Origin: a virus
Strand: one strand, 5' to 3'
DNA length: 44,433 nucleotides
Virus record (IMG/VR): IMGVR_UViG_3300042861_000451
Coordinates: 1 to 44,433 of that record
The notes below the pieces were generated by a model. It worked only from the letters and a program-made list of their open reading frames with translations, did no database searches and had not been told where the DNA came from. This document shows, piece after piece, positions 21,600 through 29,058 of the stretch (within the stretch, counting starts at the first letter, position 1; each line of letters starts with the position of its first letter). The position numbers were made by a program, and so were the translations under genes.

Positions 21600-22622
21600 A
21601 TGTTAAAGAAAAGAGTTATTTTAAAATTTCATGAACATGCTCCAGGAGGATTGGTTTATGAATTAGCGTATTTAATTGAACATGTAGATGCTTTAGCTCA
21701 AGCAAGTAAAGCAGACTTTAAATTTGAAGAAGGAAAGACATACTTTTATTTACCAGATGTATCAATACCAAGGTTCAAATTAAAAGCAACAACAGAAGCT
21801 TTAAATGTAAAGTCTACAAGATCAAGTGAAAAAGCAGACTACATATTTATGGGCCCTGTTAAGAAAAACAAATCATCAGATAGCTTGTCTAATGCAGAAG
21901 TTACATATAAGAGTTACTATAGAATAAATGATGATTTGCATAGATTTGATCAAGTTAAAAACTTTTCTACTGAATTAGATAGTAAGCTGAATGAAATTGC
22001 ACTTTTATCAACGTCATATGATATACTTATTGATCATGATGTAATTGATAAATTAAGAGGGCAATGGAAAGAACAATATGGAAAATGGTTATGGATGTCT
22101 TTTTATACAACAAAAAATTTCATATCTTTGAAACATCCAAGTCTCCTTTCCAAATTAAGACATCAAGACGATCTTATTGATTTAGTTAACAAAGACTCTA
22201 TTGTTATAACAGATGAGAAGATGAAAGATCTTCAAGGCATGTTTGACAGCAAAGATAATGATAACATAGTGTTAGCAATGGAGATTATGGCCAATTCAAA
22301 CTTTGAAGAAAGCATCCTTAATAACTACTTTTTACTTATCAATAATCTTGCTAAGATAAGTCAGGCAAAAGAATCAAGTCATAGAAACTTTCAAAACTTC
22401 ATGTTATTTTACGGATTAGATTTAAGACATCTACACGGTAGAATAAGAAACTCTGATGTAGATTATATTTCATCATTCTTAAAAGAGTATGGTAAACTAA
22501 CTCAAGAAGCTATGAATAAAATACTAAAAATGTATGCAGATACAAATAGTCAATACATAGGTAAATATTGCAATTCAAGATTAGTAGCTAACACAGATGT
22601 AGAGTATGACGAGTTTGAATGA
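21600..22622 (+). CDS. hypothetical protein coupled to the second MoxR/VWA module, 340 aa
   Basis: I cannot assign a family. The first 60 residues (MLKKRVILKFHEHAPGGLVY, then the helix LIEHVDALAQASKADF) are alpha/beta, and the C-terminal half is helical, with a long run from about 230 to 325. The gene starts 2 bases after the MoxR stop and overlaps the nuclease gene by 17 bases, so it is made with the module. It could be the client or a third subunit, but that is context only. Confidence 0.65.
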   Translation: MLKKRVILKFHEHAPGGLVYELAYLIEHVDALAQASKADFKFEEGKTYFYLPDVSIPRFKLKATTEALNVKSTRSSEKADYIFMGPVKKNKSSDSLSNAEVTYKSYYRINDDLHRFDQVKNFSTELDSKLNEIALLSTSYDILIDHDVIDKLRGQWKEQYGKWLWMSFYTTKNFISLKHPSLLSKLRHQDDLIDLVNKDSIVITDEKMKDLQGMFDSKDNDNIVLAMEIMANSNFEESILNNYFLLINNLAKISQAKESSHRNFQNFMLFYGLDLRHLHGRIRNSDVDYISSFLKEYGKLTQEAMNKILKMYADTNSQYIGKYCNSRLVANTDVEYDEFE

Positions 22623-23649
22623 AAAATTAATGTTGGAGTCTGAATTTTATAACAGACCCTTTTGGTTCAGCTATAGCAGTCTTAATAGGCTGCTATACGC
22701 ACCATCAATATTTTATAATGAATATGTTTTAGGAAATAAGCAGCAGAGAACTGATGCGCATCTTATTGATGGAAAGCTTATTCATTATTTAGTACTTGAC
22801 AGTGCACAATTTGGAGATAAATTTATTCTTGCATCAGGAGATCTTCCTACAGCAGGAGTAAAGGATGTCGTAGACATCGTGTATGAAGTTATTGATAAGA
22901 ATGAAGACAAAGAGTTTAGTTCTTATAATAACATAATACAAACAGTACTTAAGCAAATCAACTTATATCAGAAGTTTGTAGATGATAAGAAGCCAGACAA
23001 AGATGGGATACAAAAAACTGCAGATGAAAAAAGATTTGAAAAAATTGTTACAGATCAAGCAAGTAAGTATTTTGAATTTCTAAAAGTAAAAGGTAATAAA
23101 GATATCATAGACCAAGATACATTAGACAGATGTACCAGAGCAGCAGATGCAATTAAATCAAACCAAACAGTTGTAACTCTACTAGGGTTAGACAGAACAC
23201 ATGATAATGAAGCATTTGGTATCTATAATGAACTTGAAATAAATGGTGACCTAGAAGGCATGCCATTTGGAATTAAAGGTATTATAGATAACATGGTAGT
23301 TGATGTTGAACGTAAATTAATTATAATCAATGACCTTAAGACAAGTCATAAGTCATTATCAGATTTTCCAGAATCTATAGAATACTGGAATTACTGGATG
23401 CAGGCTGCCATGTATAAAAAATTAGCTAAGTTATTCCTAAAGGATGTAATAGATAACACGTGGAGAATAGAATTTAATTTTATTGTAATTGACAAATACA
23501 ATCAGGTATACCCATTTAAAGTAAGCAATGCTACTATGAGTATGTGGACTACAAGATTAGATGAGCAATTAGTAGAAGCAAATTATCATTACACAAATAG
23601 AGACTACACTCTACCTTATAAATTTGTAGCAGGCGAAGTTTTATTATAA
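22606..23649 (+). CDS. RecB-like PD-(D/E)XK exonuclease
   Basis: The 347-aa protein has the RecB/Cas4-like motif order: a His in GKLIHYLVLD (H60), an Asp in KGIIDNMVVD (D228), NDLKT with D243 and K245, and Q266 in MQAAMYKKL. These are the metal-binding and catalytic positions of PD-(D/E)XK exonucleases. No four-Cys Fe-S cluster is visible, so it is closer to the lambda-exo or PHA-type group than to Cas4. It likely degrades one strand to make ends for annealing by the Sak4/SSB pair, or processes host DNA. Overlaps the previous gene by 17 bases. Confidence 0.82.
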   Translation: MTSLNEKLMLESEFYNRPFWFSYSSLNRLLYAPSIFYNEYVLGNKQQRTDAHLIDGKLIHYLVLDSAQFGDKFILASGDLPTAGVKDVVDIVYEVIDKNEDKEFSSYNNIIQTVLKQINLYQKFVDDKKPDKDGIQKTADEKRFEKIVTDQASKYFEFLKVKGNKDIIDQDTLDRCTRAADAIKSNQTVVTLLGLDRTHDNEAFGIYNELEINGDLEGMPFGIKGIIDNMVVDVERKLIIINDLKTSHKSLSDFPESIEYWNYWMQAAMYKKLAKLFLKDVIDNTWRIEFNFIVIDKYNQVYPFKVSNATMSMWTTRLDEQLVEANYHYTNRDYTLPYKFVAGEVLL

Positions 23650-23660
23650 CATTTTAAACA

Positions 23661-24242
23661 ATGAACATTGAGAATGTATATGGGAAGTATTTTCAGAAGA
23701 GTAAGCTCTTCTTATATCCCTTATTGAAGATACGACAAGGTATAAGTATAGTTCCTGTTCAAACATATATGCGGTGGTTAGATGTATATGAGCTTGGAGA
23801 TTGCAAGCTTGTATGCGTTTACCATAAGAGAAGTGATGATGAGTATAAAAGATTTGAAGAAAAATATCTTTTATCTAATCCGTTGTTTTATGACTACTTC
23901 TTATTACCAGATAATATGGTAGCATATGTGTTTGATTTTTCAGAACATATCCATGACTATTATAAAGTAGCACATGGTAAGTACTCAGAGCTATCAAGCA
24001 ATTTTAAATTTAAAGTAATTAATTTCTTTTCATCAAACCCAATACATTCAGCATATGTAGATAGTTATCTTTATCCAAATAAACATTTTGATCTCTATTC
24101 AGAACTATTAAACTGTAATATAGAGTTACTAATGGAAGTAGGAGAGCTATGTAGCATGCCTGATATTGATCAGGAAACTTTGCTATCTAAACCTATTCTT
24201 TTGGAGATAGAAGATAATTCTTTACATTTGTTAAAACAATAA
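23661..24242 (+). CDS. conserved hypothetical protein, 193 aa
   Basis: The protein is aromatic-rich (many Tyr and Phe) and alpha/beta, with stretches such as KLFLYPLLKIRQG and MPDIDQETLLSKPIL. From memory, similar proteins occur in the replication cluster of crAss-like and related phages, but the function is unknown. It has an A-rich AACATTTTAAACA leader just ahead of its ATG. It is followed 10 bases later by another conserved gene of unknown function. Confidence 0.65.
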   Translation: MNIENVYGKYFQKSKLFLYPLLKIRQGISIVPVQTYMRWLDVYELGDCKLVCVYHKRSDDEYKRFEEKYLLSNPLFYDYFLLPDNMVAYVFDFSEHIHDYYKVAHGKYSELSSNFKFKVINFFSSNPIHSAYVDSYLYPNKHFDLYSELLNCNIELLMEVGELCSMPDIDQETLLSKPILLEIEDNSLHLLKQ

Positions 24243-24252
24243 AAATAATTTT

Positions 24253-24687
24253 ATGGATTACGGAAAAAACATGCTCGTTGTGAGCAACTACTGGGGTGAG
24301 GCAAAAAGTTTTAAGCTTATTCCAGTTAGTAATGATTGTCCTTACGCAGAAGCATTGTATGATATCAATACAGGACTCTTAGCAGTTATTGGTAAAGTAC
24401 AAAAACAAGTATTTCATAATGTACCTAAGTTAGATGACAATGGTGACATGATGTACTTGAAGATGGGTAAAAGAGAAAATGGTAAGACCTATAAAGAAGA
24501 GCGTCGTACTATTGATACTTTCCAAGAATACTATATCATTGATGAAAAAGAAATCATTGATTTTGTAAATGACTTTGGTGTAAATTCAAAAGACTTTCCA
24601 TTTATTCAGTACATTGAAGCAGCGCGCAAAGATGTATCACAGATGGTTGTTTCAGATAAGCCATCTATTGCAGAGATAGAAAAGTAA
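24253..24687 (+). CDS. conserved hypothetical protein, 144 aa
   Basis: The sequence opens MDYGKNMLVVSNYWGEAKSF and contains PYAEALYDINTGLLAVIGK and an acidic DEKEIIDFVNDF helix. I recall this type from crAss-like phages, where it sits next to the 193-aa neighbour gene. It is soluble and mainly beta in the first half, helical near the end. A strong terminator follows 22 bases after its stop. Function unknown. Confidence 0.68.
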   Translation: MDYGKNMLVVSNYWGEAKSFKLIPVSNDCPYAEALYDINTGLLAVIGKVQKQVFHNVPKLDDNGDMMYLKMGKRENGKTYKEERRTIDTFQEYYIIDEKEIIDFVNDFGVNSKDFPFIQYIEAARKDVSQMVVSDKPSIAEIEK

Positions 24688-24709
24688 TCAATAGATTACA
24701 ATATAATTG

Positions 24710-24737
24710 AAGGAGGGTAAGCAGCCCTCCTTTTTTT
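24710..24737 (+). terminator. rho-independent terminator before the PolB block
   Basis: AAGGAGGG at 24710-24717 pairs with CCCTCCTT at 24725-24732 around a 7-base loop, followed by a T-run at 24731-24737. It separates the middle replication genes from the polymerase block. Confidence 0.88.
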
Positions 24738-24776
24738 GCCAACTAAAATGGGGGAACAGCTTAACTGAACTGTAGT

Positions 24777-25127
24777 ATGATAACAGAAAGAAAATATAAG
24801 AATGCTTTAGCTGTAGTTGAGCAGTATAGACTACAACAATCAGAATTACAAAGAGCTAAATTAAGTAATGCTGATATTACATTGTCTACTACCTTAGAAG
24901 AAGTGTATGATAAAAAACTTATCACAAGTAAGCTTGCACATGTATTACTTACATATCATAAACACTATGTACTAGTAGGTGATAATAATCCACCAACATT
25001 AGAATTTTTTACTGGTATACGTGTAACTGGTATTCAATGCTGGAGTGGTGTAGGTAAAAAAACTTTGAAAGAGTTTATAGATTTAATGGCTGCTGTAGGC
25101 CATGCTGTTGAAGGTACTTATATATGA
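24777..25127 (+). CDS. alpha-CTD-like helix-hairpin-helix protein, 116 aa
   Basis: The C-terminal 35 residues, with TGIRVTGIQCWSGVGKKTLKEF and IDLMAAVG, resemble the RNA polymerase alpha C-terminal domain, which has a short helix, a GKKSL-type turn and a helix that contacts DNA minor grooves. The rest is helical and unrecognised. It begins 39 bases after a terminator and overlaps the DNA polymerase gene by 4 bases. It could be a DNA-binding replication factor rather than a transcription factor. Confidence 0.5.
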   Translation: MITERKYKNALAVVEQYRLQQSELQRAKLSNADITLSTTLEEVYDKKLITSKLAHVLLTYHKHYVLVGDNNPPTLEFFTGIRVTGIQCWSGVGKKTLKEFIDLMAAVGHAVEGTYI

Positions 25128-27115
25128 GAACCCATTATGTACATGATTACGAGACAATGAGATCTTGTTTCGTAGCAGTGTTTGAAGATTATAAAGAAGA
25201 TGACACTAAGGTATTTATCATAAGTAAATTTAAGAATGATATATTTGAATTATTAGAATTCTTAAAGGACAATATGAAATATGACCAGTGGCATATAAGC
25301 TATAATGGTTTAAACTTCGATAGTCAGATAACACAATACATACTATTAAACGCACGTGAACTTGCATTTCTAGAGGGTGAAGTAATTGCTGGTATGTTAT
25401 ATTCTGTAGCGCAGGATACTATAAGACGTAAAGACATGGGTGAATTCCTAGAGTATAGTCCTAAAGATTTACTGATAAAACAGATAGATGTATTTAGATT
25501 AAACCATTGGGATAATAAAGCCAAGCTCAGCAGTCTTAAGTGGATACAGTATAGCATGGACTGGGATAATATAGTAGATATGCCGTTACATCATACGCAT
25601 AAGATATCTTCTGTAGAGGAGCAAGATATGGTTGTACAGTATTGTATAAACGATGTAAGGAGTACTAAAGAAATAATGAAGCGTAGTACAGAACAAATAA
25701 GATTACGCAAAACATTATCAGAAGAGTATAAGATAGATCTATACAGCGCATCAGAAACTAAGATCAGTAAGGAGCTATTCTTAATGTTCTTAAGTCAGAA
25801 GACAGGTATCAAGAAGTATGATCTCAAAAAGATGCGTACTATGCGTGACCGTATATTAGTCAAGGATTTGTTACTATCATACATATCCTTCAAGCGTCCT
25901 GAATTTCAACAGCTACATGAAGCTTTCAAACGTCTTACTGTCTATCCTGAGAACACCAAGGGCGCATTCACTCACAAAGTAAAGTACAAAGGAGTAGAGA
26001 CTGACTATGCGTTAGGTGGTCTACATGGTGCTAGAAAAGCTGGTATCTATGAAGCTAAAGATGGTATGATAATTATGACGTCTGACGTTACTAGTTTCTA
26101 CCCTAACCTAGCTATTAGGAATAAGTGGGCACCAGCTCATCTACCTAAAGAAACATTTTGTGAACAGTATGAGTGGTTCTTTAATGAAAGAAAGAAGATA
26201 CCTAAGAAAGATCCAAAGAATTATGTATATAAGATCATTCTTAATGCTACCTATGGGCTCAGTAATGAGAAGGACAGCTTCCTATATGATCCAGAGCTTA
26301 CTATGCGTATTACCATTAATGGTCAACTATCTCTTACTATGCTATATGAAATGCTAGCAGAAGGTATACCAGGAGCTATCCCGCTAATGCAGAATACAGA
26401 TGGTCTAGAGATGATGATCCCAGAGCAGTTCAAAGATAAATATCTAGAGATCTGTGCAGAGTGGGAACAGATTACTAATCTAAATCTAGAGCACGATGAG
26501 TATCAGAAGATGATCATAGGTGATGTAAATAATTATATTGCTGTTAACAACTATAAGGAGATCAGTAAAGAGGAATATGATAAGTATAGTACTAATCACC
26601 ATAACCTAATCAAGGAAGAAGGAGGTAAGTATTATCATGCACCTGTAAAGTGTAAAGGTAGATTTGAATTTCAAGATCTTCCACTACATAAAAACAAAAG
26701 TCATCTTATAGTACGTAAAGCAATCTATCATTATTTCTTAAACAATGTGCATCCTGAAGAGTATCTTAAAAACAATAGGAGCATACTAGACTATTGTGCA
26801 GGTGTAAAGATTAAAGGTAACTGGGAGTTTATAGAACATGCAGTACAAGATCAGGAAGCAGTGAAGATTCCTCTACAGAAAACAATAAGGTATTTTATAT
26901 CCAAGAAAGGATCTAAGATCATAAAGACTAATAAGTCTGATGGTAGAGAAATTCAGCTAGAAACTGGTAGATGGATGCAGTCCATATTCAACAAGATAGA
27001 AGATAAAGAATGGGATGAGTATGATGTAAATGATCAGTATTATCTAGAATGTATACGTAAAGAGCAGATGAACATTGTTCCTCACTTATTTGAAACACAA
27101 TTAAAAATATTTTAA
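25124..27115 (+). CDS. family B DNA polymerase
   Basis: The 663-aa protein has an N-terminal 3'-5' exonuclease domain with D8-x-E10 (HDYET), N61 and D66 (YNGLNFD), and Y173-x3-D177 (QYCINDV). The polymerase domain has motif A DVTSFYP (321-327), motif B K370-x3-N374-x2-Y377-G378 (YKIILNATYG), and motif C QNTDG (423-427) with catalytic D426. The first Asp of the usual DTDS motif is Asn here. Its size fits the compact crAss-like PolB group. It is the likely replicative polymerase, starting in the 4-base overlap with the alpha-CTD-like gene. Confidence 0.95.
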   Translation: MRTHYVHDYETMRSCFVAVFEDYKEDDTKVFIISKFKNDIFELLEFLKDNMKYDQWHISYNGLNFDSQITQYILLNARELAFLEGEVIAGMLYSVAQDTIRRKDMGEFLEYSPKDLLIKQIDVFRLNHWDNKAKLSSLKWIQYSMDWDNIVDMPLHHTHKISSVEEQDMVVQYCINDVRSTKEIMKRSTEQIRLRKTLSEEYKIDLYSASETKISKELFLMFLSQKTGIKKYDLKKMRTMRDRILVKDLLLSYISFKRPEFQQLHEAFKRLTVYPENTKGAFTHKVKYKGVETDYALGGLHGARKAGIYEAKDGMIIMTSDVTSFYPNLAIRNKWAPAHLPKETFCEQYEWFFNERKKIPKKDPKNYVYKIILNATYGLSNEKDSFLYDPELTMRITINGQLSLTMLYEMLAEGIPGAIPLMQNTDGLEMMIPEQFKDKYLEICAEWEQITNLNLEHDEYQKMIIGDVNNYIAVNNYKEISKEEYDKYSTNHHNLIKEEGGKYYHAPVKCKGRFEFQDLPLHKNKSHLIVRKAIYHYFLNNVHPEEYLKNNRSILDYCAGVKIKGNWEFIEHAVQDQEAVKIPLQKTIRYFISKKGSKIIKTNKSDGREIQLETGRWMQSIFNKIEDKEWDEYDVNDQYYLECIRKEQMNIVPHLFETQLKIF

Positions 27116-27116
27116 A

Positions 27117-28424
27117 ATGTCAAAAACAACAAAAGTAGTAACAGCAGGGGAGTTAAGATTAACAACTCTGCCAAGAAAAACAGAAACCTATACAGTAATT
27201 TCTCATGGTTTCATTATTGATACAGTAAAAGCTATGCTATCTGCTAAAGGCTTTGAAGTAGTTGTAGAAGAGTATCGTGCTAATAATAACCTAGAAGTTG
27301 CACGCGGTAGTTATATTATTAAAAGATCAGAAGATCCAACATTCTTAATGTCGTTTAACTGGGTTAACTCATATGATAAATCAACTAAGTTCCAATGTGC
27401 TATTGGTGGTTATGTATGGGAGAACAACTCTTATGTTATAGACAAAGAAGACAACACCTTTATTCGTAAGCATACAGGTGATGCAGATACACTAGCAAAG
27501 GAAACTATTGAAGAGAAGATTAATAACGCAGAAGGTTACTATCTAAAAGTTCTGAATGCTAAACAAAAGATGCAGAGCATAACTGTTAACCGCCAACAAG
27601 TAGCTAAGATGCTAGGTGAGCTTTATTTTAGTTATGATATGATTTCTATTGAGCAGCTTAGTGGAATTAAGAAAGAGTATAATAAACCAAGTTATGTTTA
27701 TTCTACTAATTCTGATAGCTTGTGGACTGTATACTGCCACATGCTTACGGTAATTAAATCTTCACATCCTAAGCAATGGTTACATCAGCAAGGTTTCATT
27801 CATAACTATATCAAGATGAACTTTCTTATGTTTGCTGATCCTATTATCACTGATGTACCAACTCCTCTTATGGAGGCTTTGCTTGCAGCACCAATGATTG
27901 CAGTAGACCCAGCTCAAACTAATATCTTAGATCAAATAGCAGATTTAGAAGCAGATCAAATTGATGAAGATATTAGATATGCTGAAGCAGAAGAAGAATC
28001 TTTACTAGCAGTACAATATCCTGTTACTGAAGAGGAAGCTTTCACACCTACTGATGAATTACTTGAATATACTGATCCACTAGGAGTAACGTTTGAAGCA
28101 CCTGTGGTAGAGGAGAAAGAACATGTGTCTCTTGATCAAGTAGTAAGATGGTTAAATGAAGATCAACCAGCTACTATAGAAGAAGAGTTTACTAAAGAAG
28201 AAATTGAAGAAGTAGAAGAAGCTAGAGCGCTTTATGAAAACAATGAAGAAAGCTTAACAGTATCTGATCCTAAAGTCATTTCTGTACTACAAAATGAAGT
28301 AAACAATATCTTTGGATATGATGTTGAGATTGAGATTTATGAAGATGGAGAAAACTACAACATCGTTACTAATGATGGACAAGAAGTAGTAGTACCAATT
28401 GATTATGTAAACAATTTAATTTAA
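27117..28424 (+). CDS. DUF932-like phage protein with acidic C-terminus, 435 aa
   Basis: The N-terminal 250 residues follow the DUF932 pattern: ISHGFIIDTVKAML near the start, then FNWVNSYDKSTKFQCAIGG, IRKHTGDADT, and SDSLWTVYCHMLTVIKS. The function of DUF932 proteins, common in phages and plasmids, is unknown. From about residue 265 the protein is strongly acidic and Glu-rich, ending in a small beta-like part (IEIYEDGENYNIVTNDG). It begins one base after the polymerase stop, with an A-rich leader. The match is from memory, so moderate confidence. Confidence 0.5.
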   Translation: MSKTTKVVTAGELRLTTLPRKTETYTVISHGFIIDTVKAMLSAKGFEVVVEEYRANNNLEVARGSYIIKRSEDPTFLMSFNWVNSYDKSTKFQCAIGGYVWENNSYVIDKEDNTFIRKHTGDADTLAKETIEEKINNAEGYYLKVLNAKQKMQSITVNRQQVAKMLGELYFSYDMISIEQLSGIKKEYNKPSYVYSTNSDSLWTVYCHMLTVIKSSHPKQWLHQQGFIHNYIKMNFLMFADPIITDVPTPLMEALLAAPMIAVDPAQTNILDQIADLEADQIDEDIRYAEAEEESLLAVQYPVTEEEAFTPTDELLEYTDPLGVTFEAPVVEEKEHVSLDQVVRWLNEDQPATIEEEFTKEEIEEVEEARALYENNEESLTVSDPKVISVLQNEVNNIFGYDVEIEIYEDGENYNIVTNDGQEVVVPIDYVNNLI

Positions 28425-28426
28425 TT

Positions 28427-28804
28427 ATGAAAAAGCAATTAAATGCAGTAGAAAGATTCCATGAAGCATTTGGACAGAAAAATGCTAAATGGCCTCAGCA
28501 TATAGCACTTGAAGAGTTTGAACTCAGACATAAGCTAATGGCTGAAGAAAATGATGAATACCTAGAAGCTTGTGATGCTAATGATATAGTTGGTATTGCT
28601 GATGCACTAGGTGATCAGATGTACATATTATGTGGTACAATACTTAAGCATGGATTGCAACACATAATTGAAGACATATTTGATGAAATCCAGTCAAGTA
28701 ATATGAGCAAGCTAGGTAAAGATGGCAAACCAATATTACGTGAAGATGGTAAGATACTTAAAGGACCATCTTACTTCAAACCTGATCTTAGTAAGTTCTT
28801 ATGA
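28427..28804 (+). CDS. MazG-like nucleotide pyrophosphohydrolase, 125 aa
   Basis: The helical protein shows the MazG/PRA-PH pattern: E40/E41-x2-E44 in MAEENDEYLEA and D59-x3-D63 in IADALGDQMYILCG, with a GPSYFKPDL end seen in phage members. Such enzymes hydrolyse NTPs or dNTPs to monophosphates, clearing abnormal nucleotides or altering (p)ppGpp signals. The UDG in the same block fits a nucleotide-hygiene role. It overlaps the next gene by 4 bases. Confidence 0.8.
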   Translation: MKKQLNAVERFHEAFGQKNAKWPQHIALEEFELRHKLMAEENDEYLEACDANDIVGIADALGDQMYILCGTILKHGLQHIIEDIFDEIQSSNMSKLGKDGKPILREDGKILKGPSYFKPDLSKFL

Positions 28805-28998
28805 AGACGGAGTCATTAAATGCAGAGTATATGGGTGACAAGGTTAACGTCATCCATGTTACTCGCGATCTTTTATATGCATTAGTAACAACTGACAAGT
28901 CACTTAAATCTGGAATATTTAGTGTAAATGTTAGAGATTTACTTAATGTAAAAAAGAAAGATCTAGAAAAATTATCAAAGAAGAAGGGGGCTTTATAA
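28801..28998 (+). CDS. small basic protein, last plus-strand gene, 65 aa
   Basis: The protein has a beta-like N-terminal half (VNVIHVTRDLLYALVTTD) and a Lys-rich helix at the C-terminus (LNVKKKDLEKLSKKKGAL). Its stop codon lies inside the loop of the terminator hairpin at 28984-29011. No function is recognised. It ends the plus-strand block, 60 bases from the convergent giant gene. Confidence 0.6.
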   Translation: MKTESLNAEYMGDKVNVIHVTRDLLYALVTTDKSLKSGIFSVNVRDLLNVKKKDLEKLSKKKGAL

Positions 28999-29011
28999 CC
29001 CCCTTTTTTTT
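28984..29011 (+). terminator. rho-independent terminator at the convergent junction
   Basis: AAGGGGG at 28984-28990 pairs with CCCCCTT at 28999-29005 around CTTTATAA, with T residues at 29004-29011. The upstream gene's TAA is in the loop. Read on the minus strand, the hairpin is followed by CTTCTTCTTT, so it could also weakly stop transcripts from the giant genes. Confidence 0.85.
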
Positions 29012-29017
29012 CTTTAG

Positions 29018-29036
29018 AAGGCTGATATATAGCCTT
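29018..29036. repeat. small inverted repeat between convergent genes
   Basis: AAGGCT at 29018-29023 and AGCCTT at 29031-29036 enclose GATATAT. No T-run follows on either strand, so it may only aid folding of the 3' ends of the converging transcripts. Confidence 0.3.
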
Positions 29037-29058
29037 ATAAGATATGCTGTTGTTGCCG

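Noticed and set aside
29018-29036. Small hairpin as a terminator for the minus-strand giant gene
   Set aside because: It lacks a T-run in the minus-strand direction. The larger hairpin at 28984-29011 is a better candidate.
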